From positions 20,526,822-20,586,821 of the forward strand of contig CM022671.1 in assembly GCA_012295275.1 (NCBI GenBank): a DNA stretch of 60,000 nt. Direction: 5' to 3'. Positions 37,721 through 49,172 of this stretch are shown here, piece after piece. Numbering within the stretch: the stretch's first letter is position 1; each line of letters begins with the position of its first letter. Under the pieces are notes generated by a model, which was not told where the DNA came from, searched no databases, and saw nothing but the letters and a program-made list of their open reading frames with translations. Origin of the DNA: Chrysomallon squamiferum (lineage: Eukaryota; Mollusca; Gastropoda; Neomphalida; Peltospiridae). The position numbers and the translations under genes are program-made.

Positions 37721-38741
37721 CAAGAAAGAAAGATTTAATTTACCATTTCTTAACCATTTTATTTTTCAGTATCTCATTTCAATTTTTTTTGGAGATTATT
37801 GCCCCAAGGTTGAACTGTATACTATGACAGAAATATAACGAATTATGTGTATTGTAATTTCAAGCATTTATATGGGATAACTATATAGATTTTACCTTCA
37901 TCCAGTGTTGTTTTAATGTTGAAAGGTAACATTACCATTCAAGAATGTGTTAAAAAATATTCTTGTTTTGAAGTTAAAGATAACATTTCTTTTTTAAAAC
38001 AACCATTTTTCTATGGATGAGAGATGACACATCTTAAACTTTGTGAAAGAGCCCTATTTGGAACAGGAGACAACACTTCCAGTCCAGAAGGAATATTCTT
38101 TTTATCGTTTGTCCTTCATTTTTAATACTGATTATTCTGGGTGACTGGTTGATATGTAGTAATACACTGGCATCTTATACTTACTTACTCATTACTCATG
38201 TTGGTAACTGTTACAGTTAATATACTTAATTTTTGTAGTATGCATTTTGCAGTAATCACTTGATTATATGATTCCTTGTAAGTATTTCTATCTGCTATAT
38301 CCTGTCAATATTATTTCATGAACAAATACAAAGTGGATCAGAATTATATAAGGGCATGTATGATTTCCACTGAAATATTTTTTTGTCAAAGAAGGAACTG
38401 AAATATGCTTCAAAGTTAATGGATATAATGCATAAATTATCTTAAAATCATTTCTAAATATTATTTTAAATAAATATGTATAAATTTAGTATATTTATTT
38501 CAGTCATAAAAGGTTAGTTATGAGCTATCATGTATATACTCATGTTTAATGAACATATGTAGCTTTTCTCTAATTTTGTTTTTCATTTGCTAGTGTTTTT
38601 ACAATAATTGAGACAGCAAAAACGTATCCATCATTTTGTCTTTAGCCATCTTTTTTTTTTTCTTGTTTTACTGATAGTCAGTCACAAGTCCTAAATGAAC
38701 CTTGAGTGAACTAGATAAATGACAGGAGTAGAGACTCACAT

Positions 38742-38812
38742 GTGTTTAGTAATAATTGCCTAATTTTCAGTCGCAGACTATAGGGTGTTGGGGTTCATTT
38801 CCCATTGGAGGT
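38742..38812 (+). mobile_element. Decayed tRNA-like SINE head
   Basis: gtttagtaataattgcc resembles a D-arm/A-box, and ggggttcatttccc, about 40 nt on, resembles a TpsiC-arm/B-box (GGTTCRANNCC) with flanking G/C stem bases. The spacing is tRNA-like. Acceptor-stem pairing is not seen, so this would be a SINE remnant and not a tRNA gene. Confidence 0.35.
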
Positions 38813-39779
38813 CTATTGCTGTGCTCTTTCTGTGAGATAGAATTATCTCTCTAACCTGGGCATCTGTCCATTTCCATGTAAATAAGCTCATTTGTTAAAG
38901 AACTGACCAGAAGGTTTGGATCTGTTGTTTTGGAAGGAAGAATTTAACCTACGAAAGGATCTGATAGTTTCAGATAAATCAAGCTTAGGTGGCTCGTTTG
39001 TGAAAAAGAAATGTTAAGAAAGTCATGATTAGAAGTTTGGAATACCTTAATTAACGTTGTGTAATAGATGTAATTGAGTTTGAATGTGAAAGTGATCTCT
39101 AGATGTATTCCACTGAATGTGGAAATAATGTTATAAAGATGTTATCTGGAATACCTTGTTAATGGTGTATTTTACTTGCTTTGTTTAGTGCTGTTGGCTT
39201 TGGCTCTTTGTGTATATGTGTGTATGTTTGTGTGTCTGAACAAAAGAGACACAGAGGGAGAGATGAGGGTCTGAATGTCTGTTTAAATGTGACTTTTTAT
39301 ATTCTTTTTCCATCTTTCATATACACTTTTTGAATTGTTTCATATACTGTTTTCTTCTAAACACTTACTTCCTTCTTTCTTTTTTTCAACATCTTAATAT
39401 CAGTGACTGTGTACTGACAAGTGCAGAGAGTGCATTTATGTTTATGTATATTTATGATGTAAGAATTCATGTTTATAACTCATGTATTCCTCCACAGTTA
39501 ATTCAGTGACCTTTCTAAACCCATTTAACTTACACCATCATTCATCTTGCCACCTCACAACATGTATAAATATTCAAGCAGGGCTGATGACAATCACAGT
39601 TGTTAACTCTTACACCCACAATTTGCACTAAACTAATGATTCTTGGTTATATATAAAAAAAGAAAAAAAAAAAGAACCCACAACAATAATTTACACAGGG
39701 AGAGATAGGATCTGTGTTAAGCATATTCTTCTAAATGTGCACAGAGTGTGACAAACACAGATACAGACAGTCACCTTAA

Positions 39780-40110
39780 CTGACCCATTTTTAAACAGAG
39801 TCGCATCACCTGGAGGTCTCATCATGCTTTAATCGCTTCTCGTTAAAAAGGGGGTGGAGGAAAGTCTCATGTCTTGTTGCATCATTATGTTTTCCGTCAG
39901 AGTTTATAATCGTCATAGCGAGGAGAATAATGATCATAACATATCAGCTTTCTTTTCATTTTCTTCTTCCTTATTTAACTGTACTCCACCTGGCTACATG
40001 TCAAACATGTTGTGGTCAATCTGACCTGGTTTTATACAATCACTGAATGGAGGATACCACTGGCTGAAGAAGACATTACAGTTGTGAGGGAAGGAAGAAA
40101 AGTTTCTGTT
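39780..40110. other. Balanced-composition island upstream of candidate exon 40182
   Basis: Non-repetitive sequence of higher GC, with ggtctcatcatgc, a GGGGGTGG run near 39851 and cgtcatagcgagg. No open frame of note. Confidence 0.22.
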
Positions 40111-40181
40111 TCATTCTGCTCTCAACACATTTCTAAATATACAGTTATTTGGAGTAATATATTTGGTTTATCACCATGCAG

Positions 40182-40228
40182 ATAATGAAACAAAGAATCC
40201 CACCTGATTGGATACAGTTTGAAGCAAG
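40182..40228 (+). CDS. Weak candidate exon E1 (alternative exon or first exon)
   Basis: 47 nt read IMKQRIPPDWIQFEA plus two bases. The acceptor (ggtttatcaccatgcag) and donor (caag|gtaatg) are both good. Phase is 0 in and 2 out: it could follow exon A, and it fits candidate E2 (48420) but not exon B. An ATG with a good context (caccATGc at 40176) lies six bases upstream in the same frame, so a first exon beginning MQIMKQRIPPDW is an alternative reading. Its short length makes chance a serious possibility. Confidence 0.22.
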
Positions 40229-40709
40229 GTAATGTGAAGATATAATGTATAGTTAGACTAAAGATTTTTTTTCTCCTATCTCAGTGGCCTGAGGTGAGTT
40301 GAGTATTTTTAATTAATTTTTTTTATTATTATTATCATCACTTAGTTTTCAAGTTGAATAGAATATAGAGCTTTTGTTTTTGGTACCTCTTTATCATTTC
40401 CAATTTATTAAAAATCAGGTGTTGATTGTTGGATTTATTCAGAAGGTTTTCACTTTTGAATAAGCATCCTGTTTATCTCAGTTTAGTTTTAAAGGCCTGT
40501 AGATCATGTGACTTTAATTATAACTATGTACTACATTGTTTTGGGAATTTTTTATTTAATGTTTTAAGCTTTGTTTTGAAGGTCGATATATTTTAATGGC
40601 TTTTGATAATGGAATGTAATTTTTTTTTTTTTTTAATTTTAAAATTGAGTATATTATGCAGCTTTTTATAATAGTATTTCATATTGGATTTCTTTCTTTC
40701 TTTCTTTCA

Positions 40710-40740
40710 CTTAGATTATTATTATTATTATTATTATTAT
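40710..40740 (+). repeat. (ATT)n microsatellite
   Basis: A perfect ATT run, abutting the possible dispersed element at 40741. Confidence 0.93.
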
Positions 40741-40795
40741 ACCGTATTTGTATAGCACCTTTTCCATACTATGTAACTTCAAGGATGCTTTACAG
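40741..40795 (+). mobile_element. Possible dispersed-element fragment
   Basis: The segment tatttgtatagcacctttt followed by aaggatgctttacag resembles an 'atatagcgcctt...gcgctttaca' motif that recurs next to simple repeats in many marine animal genomes. That is general knowledge, not checked here. It sits directly after (ATT)n, as a repeat terminus would. Confidence 0.3.
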
Positions 40796-40874
40796 CTTCA
40801 ATTAATAAATTAAAATACAAAAAGACTTGGACATAAACATATTAAAGAAAATGTAAATGTAATGGTGTAAACAT

Positions 40875-40885
40875 ATTTATTTATT

Positions 40886-40939
<54 letters not shown>
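40875..40939 (+). repeat. (TTTA)n(ATT)n microsatellite
   Basis: TTTA units pass into an ATT run of about 15 units. Confidence 0.95.
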
Positions 40940-41068
40940 GTGATTTTTGGAGATTTAACAACAGATTTACAAGGGATGTGAAGAAAGCTTCAGAAGTAAG
41001 AACTTTTTGATATCCTCACATAAGCCATGATAGAGGCTGGTCTCTTTTGGTGCCTAGATTTAATGTGC

Positions 41069-41090
41069 TCTAGCACCATTTGAAATCAGT
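41069..41090 (+). repeat. 22-bp word shared with 28995-29016
   Basis: This is the second copy of the identical 22-bp word. Flanks differ beyond a few bases, so if it is a repeat family the copies are old or strongly truncated. Confidence 0.6.
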
Positions 41091-41677
41091 TTCTTGAAGT
41101 GGAATAATCAACAGAACTCTTCTTACAGACACCCATTGCCCCTTTTGTGTCATATAATTTAATTTTGTGTTTGATATTTTAGAAAGATGACCCATTTCTT
41201 ATTTTTTTTCATTTGGTTTGTTTTTGATTTTTTTTTTTCTTTTTCTTTTGTCATTATTTAATACATAATGTAATTTAATTTCAGGCCTAATTTATATCTT
41301 CAGATTAAGTTTTGCATATATATATATATACACACACACACAGATATATGTTTTATATTATAGTTCATTACCTAGAATTGTTTACCAATGTATGATACAC
41401 AACATACATACTTACATACCTGTCTGACAGACAAGAACAACACACACACACACACAAAAGGTGTGAATTCATTCAGCTTATTTTTTTGCATACCATAACT
41501 GTTTTATTTAAGCTGATAGGGCTTATTTAAAGTTTTTAATAATCTGGGATCAACTCTTTTGCGACTAATTAGCATCTTTAATAAGGCTTAATAGAGAAAA
41601 CAGAGATTATTTCTTTTAATTTTTGCATTTATATTTTGTATTTTATTTAATGTTAAGCTTTGAAAAATTCCTGTCAC

Positions 41678-41683
<6 letters not shown>

Positions 41684-41746
<63 letters not shown>
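41684..41746 (+). repeat. (GA)n microsatellite
   Basis: A perfect GA purine run of about 31 units. Confidence 0.95.
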
Positions 41747-41750
<4 letters not shown>

Positions 41751-43585
41751 AATATTGATATGATATGATACTGCAGTGTTCACTGTTTGGCCCAATGCTC
41801 TTTATAATCTTTATTGATAATCATTATCTATGTGGTCAGTTTAAGAAGTCTTAATATGTTTATAAGAGAAAAGTCAATTGTTCATTAATACACTCAGTAA
41901 TACCAGTATTTATTTAATTAATGGAAAACTGGTGTATTTTTACTACAGATACCTTGAATTCTTGTTAAAGTAAATTATCCAGCATGGAAAAAAAAAATAA
42001 TATAAAATAAATTTTTGTCTCCCTGGATTTAAGATGTTGTTTAAGCTCATGCTTTAAGATTATAATATAATAAATATAAAAACAAACAAATTAAAGGAAT
42101 TTATGAATGTAAATTTTTTAAGTGTGACTTAAAAAATATATATATATATATATATTTAATTCTTTATTATGTTTGGGATTTTTATTCCTTTTACTAAAGA
42201 GCATCTTATGCATATAAATATATTATTAAATTTTATTTTTCCTTTTTTAATATTTATAAATACTTATTTTTAAGAATAATAATCCATTTGTCATGTCAGC
42301 TAATTATGGGTTAATGATAATTTATTGCCTTGCACTTTGCACTAGTGTTACATGAAAAGAATGGGATTAACCTGTACTTAGTAACCTTCTATAAATAAAG
42401 TGTTTGTTGAAGATATTAATAAATGTTTTTGTCAGTTTCATTTACAATGCTTTGCTGAAGTTCTTTCACAAATGTCAGTATCTCATTGGAGAGCATTATG
42501 TCCCTTTTGTAATCCACTTTAAAGGGAAAATATTCTATTTAGCTTGGTTAAATGGGCATTATACTTACAATCTGGATTAATAAGCAGTTTTTCAGTATAC
42601 ACATTATAAAGCTTTCCTTTTTGGAAAATGTTTCTTTTTAGCTACATTAACAGATCTGAAGGTCTGGTTTTATGGCAGCCATATTTAGTTGTCATAGTAA
42701 TGTTAATCTCTTCTGTTAAGGAGGGGACATTCACCAATGATATTATTGATGGGTGGTTTATTGATAGGTAGTAAAACATTAGTGAGATATTGAAGGAAAA
42801 AAAAAAAAACAGGTCTGGACAGGTTAGTTACCATGGAGATGTCACAAAATATGTATATTCAACCTTTTCAGTCTCTTTCTCCTTTTTCTTAAGAGACCTC
42901 TCAAGTATATTAATCCATGAAATAGTTCAGAGTAATAAACCAGGAAGATATGTTTTCATTTATGCACTGGTTTTAATTGTCTTATTATTGAAACTTAACT
43001 CATGTGTTATGCTTGTAGATGAGCTGTTCATAGTGTAGACTTTAACAAGAAGTTTTGTCACTGTCCTTATCAAAATGTGTACTGAATCATTTCATGACTG
43101 ACTAAGTAAACTAGAAAGATCTTTTGTTAACAGATATTCCCACGATGACTATGCGTATCTTGGCTACACTATTTCTTAACACATTTTTTATTTAAATCTT
43201 TTATTTTTTTTTTTTTTTTGCACTTAATATTTTAGATCTACTGACACTAAATTTGTTGACAAAAGGTATTTTCATTAGAGGTTATCTAAACCATAATAAA
43301 TTTTATTAAATTTTAACTTTTCCAATTTTACATTTCTTCCACAATCCATTAACTTGTTCTGTCTTGTTAATATTAATTTATTCTTTATCTTTTTATGTTA
43401 ATAAATTTACTCTCCCCTTGATATTAATGCACTGTTATAGTTTGCAATATAAAATTCATTTATTCTCTCCTTTAAAATTAATTTATTCTGTAATATAATT
43501 ATGTATTTTTCATCCACAACAAACTGAAAGAACAAATAGAAATGAATGTTTTATTATTGAGTTCTCTTAGTTTTATTATTTTATT

Positions 43586-43660
43586 TTATTGTTTATTTAT
43601 TTATTTATTTATTTATATTTATATTTATATTTATATTTATATTTTATTTAATTTAATTTT
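43586..43660 (+). repeat. (TTTA)n(TTTATA)n microsatellite upstream of exon B
   Basis: The tetranucleotide run becomes a hexanucleotide (tttata) run about 150 nt before the exon B acceptor. The Tyr/Ile/Phe open frame across it is an artefact. Confidence 0.92.
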
Positions 43661-43789
43661 TAATTTTTTTGTTTATTTTATTTTTTGTATGTATGTGTGG
43701 ATGGAACAATGGAATGATGGATGTATGTTCTCTATCATTATCACCATCATTGTCATCCTCAACAACACATTCTTTTAACTGTTTTGCAG

Positions 43790-43841
43790 CAAAATGAAGA
43801 TGAATCAAGTTCCAGAAGACTGAGTGCTAAATCCTCACTAG
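43790..43841 (+). CDS. Exon B of the unidentified gene (52 nt, phase 0 to 1)
   Basis: The exon follows ttaactgttttgcag and ends at tag|gtattt. It encodes QNEDESSSRRLSAKSSL plus the first base of an Asp codon completed by exon C. Both other frames stop within the exon, so only phase 0 entry works, matching exon A. The product is a polar, Ser-rich linker with an R-R-L-S sequence that fits the basophilic (PKA-type) phosphorylation consensus R-R-x-S. Exon length is not a multiple of 3, so skipping B would break the frame from A to C. Confidence 0.78.
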
Positions 43842-43927
43842 GTATTTCATTTTTTTAAATGTTATTACCTAACTGACATAAATTATTTTTTTTATCAGTA
43901 ACAGAGACAAACAGGTATGTACTCATG

Positions 43928-43929
<2 letters not shown>

Positions 43930-44004
<75 letters not shown>

Positions 44005-44019
44005 ACACACACACACACA
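43930..44019 (+). repeat. (TC)n(AC)n microsatellite
   Basis: (TC) at 43930-44002 then (AC) at 44005-44019, located 90 nt after the exon B donor. Arg/Glu minus-strand frames are artefacts. Confidence 0.95.
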
Positions 44020-44229
44020 AACATATACACAAAAACACATGCATACACAACTGTGCATCATGAAATTTTTGTGTCAACCAGTGGGCTGAAAAGATATTCT
44101 GCCATTAGAGTTATGTACCTTGAATAATTTATGCAAATCTTCGAATCATTTTCTTGCAAGAAGAAGAATAATAATTTTCTCTCTCTTTCTTTTTGCTATT
44201 TTTCGCTATTGATTATGGAAACTCTGCTG

Positions 44230-44470
44230 TTTTCTTTATATTAATGGCTCTCACTTGATATTGGGAAAAGAATCATGAGTACGACTTAACTAGCAGAATG
44301 ATTGATAGCAACAAGGTTATAATGTTCCCCGAACACAGTTCTCGGCAACGTCTTTATTTGCATATCCTATTAACTTACGTATTTACAAGCCAATTAACTG
44401 TGGTGCCATTTTGGTCAAAAGTGTGGTAACTGTTTTTTCAGCAGCAGTCTACAATAGACAGGGAATATTC
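44230..44470. other. Balanced island with an octamer-like site
   Basis: Non-repetitive sequence containing atttgcat at 44356-44363, the POU octamer in reverse orientation, with ccaattaactg nearby. It lies 0.4-0.6 kb after exon B. It is a candidate intronic regulatory element. Confidence 0.25.
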
Positions 44471-45004
44471 CATTTTTAAGAGTTTTCTTTCTATTTCCAA
44501 TAGCAGTCATCAGTATTACATCTTCAGTAATTCCATATTCTTCCAGTTTTCTTGTAGATTTCCAGAGTAATAAATTCATTATTAGATTTATTTGCTACTG
44601 TTCTGGGATATTCAAAATGTTGGGATTCATCTTTGAGTTTTTGTCTGAAATTTCTGACAGATTTCTTTGTTGTTTTGATGAAAATTTGATAAAAAAAATA
44701 TATAATAATAATAATAATCAATAAATAAAAAAAGTCCCTTATGATTCTTTTACTTAAAATATTATTTATAAACACTTATATTTGTGAAATAAATTAATAT
44801 AAAGAATACTATTAAAATCCAAATATTAATAGCTGTGTAATATATTATGAATATATCTTTAGGTATTGGTGTGTGTGCATGTGTCTATGTCAGTCTGTGA
44901 TTTCTGTAAAAGTCTTAAAGGTAACACGGTACCAAATTCCTGTCCATACCAATATCCAATTAATATGTGATAAAATGGAGTGTACAATGTATGATGGTAT
45001 ATGT

Positions 45005-45155
45005 CTGCTGTGATATCAGAACATTTGTATATGTACAGTGCATAATGCATTCTAGACCTGCTGTGACATCGGAACATCTGTATTTGCACAGTGCATGATG
45101 GTATTCAATACCTGCTGTGATGTCACAACATCTATATGTGTACAATGCTTGATAG
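45005..45155 (+). repeat. Three-copy 53-54 bp tandem repeat
   Basis: Copies start at ctgctgtga at 45005, 45058 and 45112. Each continues with a 'tcagaacatytgtat' word and acagtgcat-type words. Confidence 0.85.
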
Positions 45156-45399
45156 TTCAGCCTTCAGTTTATGTAAACAATGCTTGTAATTACAGTGGAG
45201 ACAACTTATTCTCCTTTGACTTAACAAAATAACTGATTAAAATAATTTCATTTGTTTCCCTCACAAGAATCTTCCAGTGGGAGGTCAGTATTCGTGTTCA
45301 GAGAGATAATTTCTCTAGGGAATACATGTGTATAATATATCAGTATAATTGTGTATAAAGTTCTCAATATCTATCTAACCAGTGCTCATTTCATTTGTT

Positions 45400-45700
45400 T
45401 TCTTTCACTTTCTCTATATTCTGTCACTTTTCTGTCTCTCTTTAAAGCTGCCTGTCTGTCTCCCTTTCTCTCTCTATTGTATATCTTTATTCTCCAAAAT
45501 TCACTATTTTTTCTCTCATTTCTGCCTCTGACACTCTCTTTTTTTTTTTTTTTTTTTTGCTATTTCTCTTTTTCTCTCTCCTTCATCTGTGCTTTTTTCT
45601 TTCTCTCTCCTTCCATCTGTCCTCATCCTCTCCTTCATTTCTCTCTCATTTTCATTCTTTCTGCATGTGTTTGTGTAACCATTTGTTCTCACTTGAAACA
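45400..45700 (+). repeat. CT-rich pyrimidine tract with poly-T
   Basis: Long biased stretch of C and T on the + strand, with 20 T at 45540-45559. The Phe/Ser/Leu open frame at 45351-45758 and its Lys/Arg/Glu complement are composition artefacts. Confidence 0.85.
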
Positions 45701-46029
45701 ACATGTTAGACAGTCCATACACATTATCTATCATGCAGCAAGATCACAACAACATTAATATTTAAAGTGAAATGCCGTTACAGTACAGTTGAATCACATG
45801 TCATATTGATGCAATGTTTTATACTGAAAACACCCACTGATAAGTGTTTTCACTTACACTATGATTATTGTTGGAGTCTTTTTGTGTCTAAGTAAATAAA
45901 ATCTTGTTATTAAATACCTATGTTTCAAAGGTATCAAACTAATAAAACTAATAAAAATATTTTACAATGTTTCTGAATAGTTTAAGAAGTACAATAATAA
46001 GCATTCTTGATTAAAAATTCAACAAAAAC

Positions 46030-46570
46030 AGAGGGGAATCAAGAGATTAATGAACTAGATACTAAATGCCTAGATTCAGTTGCAAAAATAGCAAACATAA
46101 TAAACAGATTAATGAACCAGATATTTGTTTTACCTAAATACCATTTTAAATTCCAGATCAGTTTTGAAAATAGCATACATAGGTATAATGAAAAGATTAG
46201 CTAAATTTAATTTTATTTATTAAATCAGTTTCACAAAATTGCATTTGTAGGTGTAATAAAGAGGTTAATAAACAAGACACAGCTTATCTAAATTCAGTTT
46301 TATATATTTAATCAATTTCAAAAGTAGCATTGAGATGGTGATCAGCAGATTAACAAACCAGATATTACACACCTGAATTCAACTTTATATATCTCACTTC
46401 TTACATAACCATCTTATTACATCTCAGTTATTAGCTTTATATTAAAAATATTGCTTTTATTCTGGATACATTAATTTCATGTTATATTAATTAGAGGATA
46501 TTTTTAAAAATAACATCAGAGTTAATGAATGTGTTAATGAACTAAATGCTGTATATTACATTCAGCTAAA
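46030..46570 (+). repeat. Degenerate repeat of about 100 bp
   Basis: Recurring words include agattaatgaaccagatat, aattcagtttta and aaaatagcatacat at roughly 46035, 46100, 46255 and 46345, with a weaker copy near 46520. It is an eroded tandem array. Confidence 0.55.
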
Positions 46571-46584
46571 GAAAAAAAAAATAA

Positions 46585-46725
46585 ACATATATAATAAATA
46601 ATAATAATAATAATAAATTAAAATAATACAATAACAACTAATATATAAAATTAAAAATAACTGCAAAAACAAATAATAATAATAATGGTAATAATAATAA
46701 CAACAACAACAACAACAACAATTCA
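46585..46725 (+). repeat. (AAT)n and (AAC)n simple sequence
   Basis: (AAT) blocks at 46597-46616 and 46673-46700, then (AAC)n at 46700-46721. Confidence 0.9.
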
Positions 46726-47451
46726 AAATGTAACAAGTAAAACTAAAAATTAACAACAAAAACTCTTCCAACAACACCTTGTCTGTAGAACTACCCCAGA
46801 ACTCAACAAAACAAAACAAAAACCCAATACTGTGTATCCCACCAAAAAACCCACAAACAAAACTCAAATGTGAAAAAAAAAAAAATTAATAATAATAGTA
46901 AAACATTTTGTTAAAATATGAAACATTATAATAAAAAAAAAAATAAATAAATAAATAAAAATTAAAAAATGTAAATCAATAATTAATTTAATTTGGGATA
47001 AAAAATTTCTGCTTCAGAAACTCACTCCAACATGTACTTGATCATTGCAATTTATTTTTCAAATAATAATTTACATAAAACATTCATTTTATTAATATTT
47101 TATTGAGCTAATTTTTATGTACTTACATGTTTATGATTTTTACATATTTTGTACTTATATGGTAATGTGCTGACTCATTTCAGTGTAAAAATAAGTACAA
47201 TAATATTTTAAATGTTTTTGCAGTTCGTTCGCACTTTCTGATTTTTTGGCATGTACATGTCTAAGTGTGTGTATATGTACATGTGTATGTACACACACAC
47301 ACACACACACATATAAAATCTCTTCATATATATTTCAGTAAGAAGTAATAAATTAAGAGACAACAATAATACTTTAATGTGGTTGATTAAAAATTAATAA
47401 TAATAGTAAATAAGTAAAAATAAAATAAAATTAAATAAATAAAAATAGATG

Positions 47452-47482
<31 letters not shown>
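47452..47482 (+). repeat. Poly-A run
   Basis: About 29 consecutive A, followed by (AAAT)n, some 60 bp upstream of the tRNA-like segment at 47543. Confidence 0.95.
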
Positions 47483-47542
47483 AAATAAATAAATAAAAAG
47501 GCTCATTTTTTACCACTCTCTGTTTACCCTCAAAACAGTTAC

Positions 47543-47602
47543 ATTGTGGATCAGTGGTAAGAGAACCATTCTGAAATATCAGGGTCTGTGCATTTTTACC
47601 TA
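47543..47602 (+). mobile_element. tRNA-like SINE head remnant
   Basis: gtggatcagtggtaagag closely matches the D-arm region of tRNAs (TCAGTGGTAGAGC). An anticodon-arm-sized segment follows, then cagggtctgtgc, where tRNAs have the variable loop and TpsiC arm. The B-box proper is eroded and no acceptor stem pairs, so this is not a working tRNA gene. tRNA-derived SINEs are known to be common in cephalopods. Confidence 0.5.
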
Positions 47603-47911
47603 CTTTATCAAAGTCTGTGATGTCTTTCTGTGGGAAGTTACATCTAACATAGTTATTGCTGCTAATCTGTATGAGAAGCCCATGAAATAAGGATAGTTGT
47701 TTATATTTCATTTCATAGCTAATAGAAATGCTCGTTAAACATGCCAAGGAAATTATTTGGAAGGGAGAAATGAAACATGAGGATTTAATCTAATTTATTC
47801 ATATTAATTTTATTTATTTATTTATTTATTGAAAAGGCATTGCTATTAAAGTGTTTAAAAATAAATGGTTAATAAAATGGCTGATTTATATTTTTTGTAA
47901 AGACAAAATGG

Positions 47912-47912
47912 C

Positions 47913-47974
<62 letters not shown>
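47912..47974 (+). repeat. (AC)n microsatellite
   Basis: A perfect AC run of about 31 units. Confidence 0.96.
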
Positions 47975-47976
<2 letters not shown>

Positions 47977-48419
47977 TGCACAACTATAGACACACAGTCA
48001 GAAAAAATTACCCCTTAACAAGAGGAAATTTAGGTACAGGTCATTGAAATTTTGTGATAAAGACTCCAGATTGAATGACAATGAAATAGTATAAAAAGCA
48101 CTGGTCAATAGCATTAATTCTTTGAGATGTTGATAAACATCCATTTCATTTCTGTGACCTTCAATAGAAAAAAAATGGCATCAATAAATGGCCATGAAAT
48201 TTATTATATACATGAAAAACTTCACAAATATCCAATAAATTTTTATAACGACCATTATAACTGTAATGTACAATAAAAGAATAATATAATTCCTCTTTGA
48301 CGTTTTATTATTATTTTTATTTTTCTTCTTCACTGCCCCTCCTTTACAAGTTCTCATTGATTTTAAAAAAAGAAAAACTGTCATGGGTGAGTGGTAAATT
48401 CTTATTAACAATTTGACAG

Positions 48420-48586
48420 GTTGAGAAAGTTAACCTTTCTCAAAAGAAATTATCGCTATTGCACAGTGGATGTCTTTCAGTATGAATATAAACCCTTTAT
48501 TTGTGATGGCATTCTGTCAGCACGAATTCCCTCTGAGAGAGTGAAAAGCAATTGTTTACGGTTGAGTGATTTCTTACCTGGCCCAG
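48420..48586 (+). CDS. Weak candidate exon E2 (alternative exon)
   Basis: 167 nt: one base, 55 open codons, one base. The translation includes FLKRNYRYCTVDVFQYEYK and SARIPSERVKSNCLRLSDF. Borders are caatttgacag and cccag|gtcagc. It is richer in GC than the intron around it, and the residues look protein-like. Entry phase 2 matches candidate E1 (40182) and exit phase 1 matches exon C, but entry is incompatible with exon B. A to E1 to E2 to C is therefore an alternative in-frame path to A to B to C. The frame stays open past the donor to 48663, so a chance ORF is possible. Confidence 0.25.
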
Positions 48587-49123
48587 GTCAGCATCAAAAG
48601 ACTGTTGTCACAAAGGTGTCCAAGGCTTTGGATTGTCTGTCTTTCATTTTTTTTTTAATCCATTGAGTATATATATTTTATTTTTACGATCAAACTCCAC
48701 CCACTATTTCTCAAGCCTGGTAAACAATAATTAAGCTGCTCAGACATGTACAGGGGTTTTGAAGTATATAATAAAAGAAAGGAATGCTTGATACTGCATA
48801 CTTTGACTTGTGGGCTTTTGGGTTTCTTATGTAATATTACCATTTTTTTTAACTGTTTTATTTTCATTTACAGGGTTATAACAAACTTTTATATATATAT
48901 ATATATACATTCACTGTTGTGTGTGTATACACATTATACATGTACATAGAAGCATATACACACATACACATACACACACACACACACATACCATTTCCAT
49001 ACACGAGAAAGCAGAAACAAAAGCCTTTAATAAGCCAATAATTAAATAAAAATAGGAGCAGTGGCTTGAATGTGAAATAGCCATTTAAATGCACTATTAT
49101 CCTTTGGTCCTCTTACCCACCAT

Positions 49124-49172
49124 TCCTCCAGGCAGTCCTCCAGGCGGTCCTCCAACCAGTCCTCCAACCACA
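49124..49172 (+). repeat. GC-rich 12-bp minisatellite, four copies
   Basis: Four copies of a cctccaggcagt/cctccaaccagt unit, strikingly GC-rich for the region. In the frame starting from the ATG at 49089 it reads ...IPPGSPPGGPPTSPPTT before a stop, a short Pro-rich frame of about 30 codons. There are no splice or homology grounds for calling it a gene. Confidence 0.85.

Larger units (their letters stand above)
16715..43789 (+). other. 27-kb intron between exons A and B
   Basis: It begins gtgagt and ends ttttgcag. It contains the 66-bp minisatellite, an hAT-like repeat, many microsatellites, several degenerate tandem arrays and balanced islands (each listed), plus a weaker candidate exon at 40182. 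Stretches not listed separately, such as 19830-20690, 24440-26330, 29150-30500, 35050-36000 and 41750-43500, are AT-rich unique or mildly repetitive DNA in which I see nothing more. Confidence 0.8.

Noticed and set aside
45351-45758. 135-codon Ser/Phe/Leu open frame
   Set aside because: It is produced by a CT-rich tract with a poly-T run, and the complementary strand is open as well.
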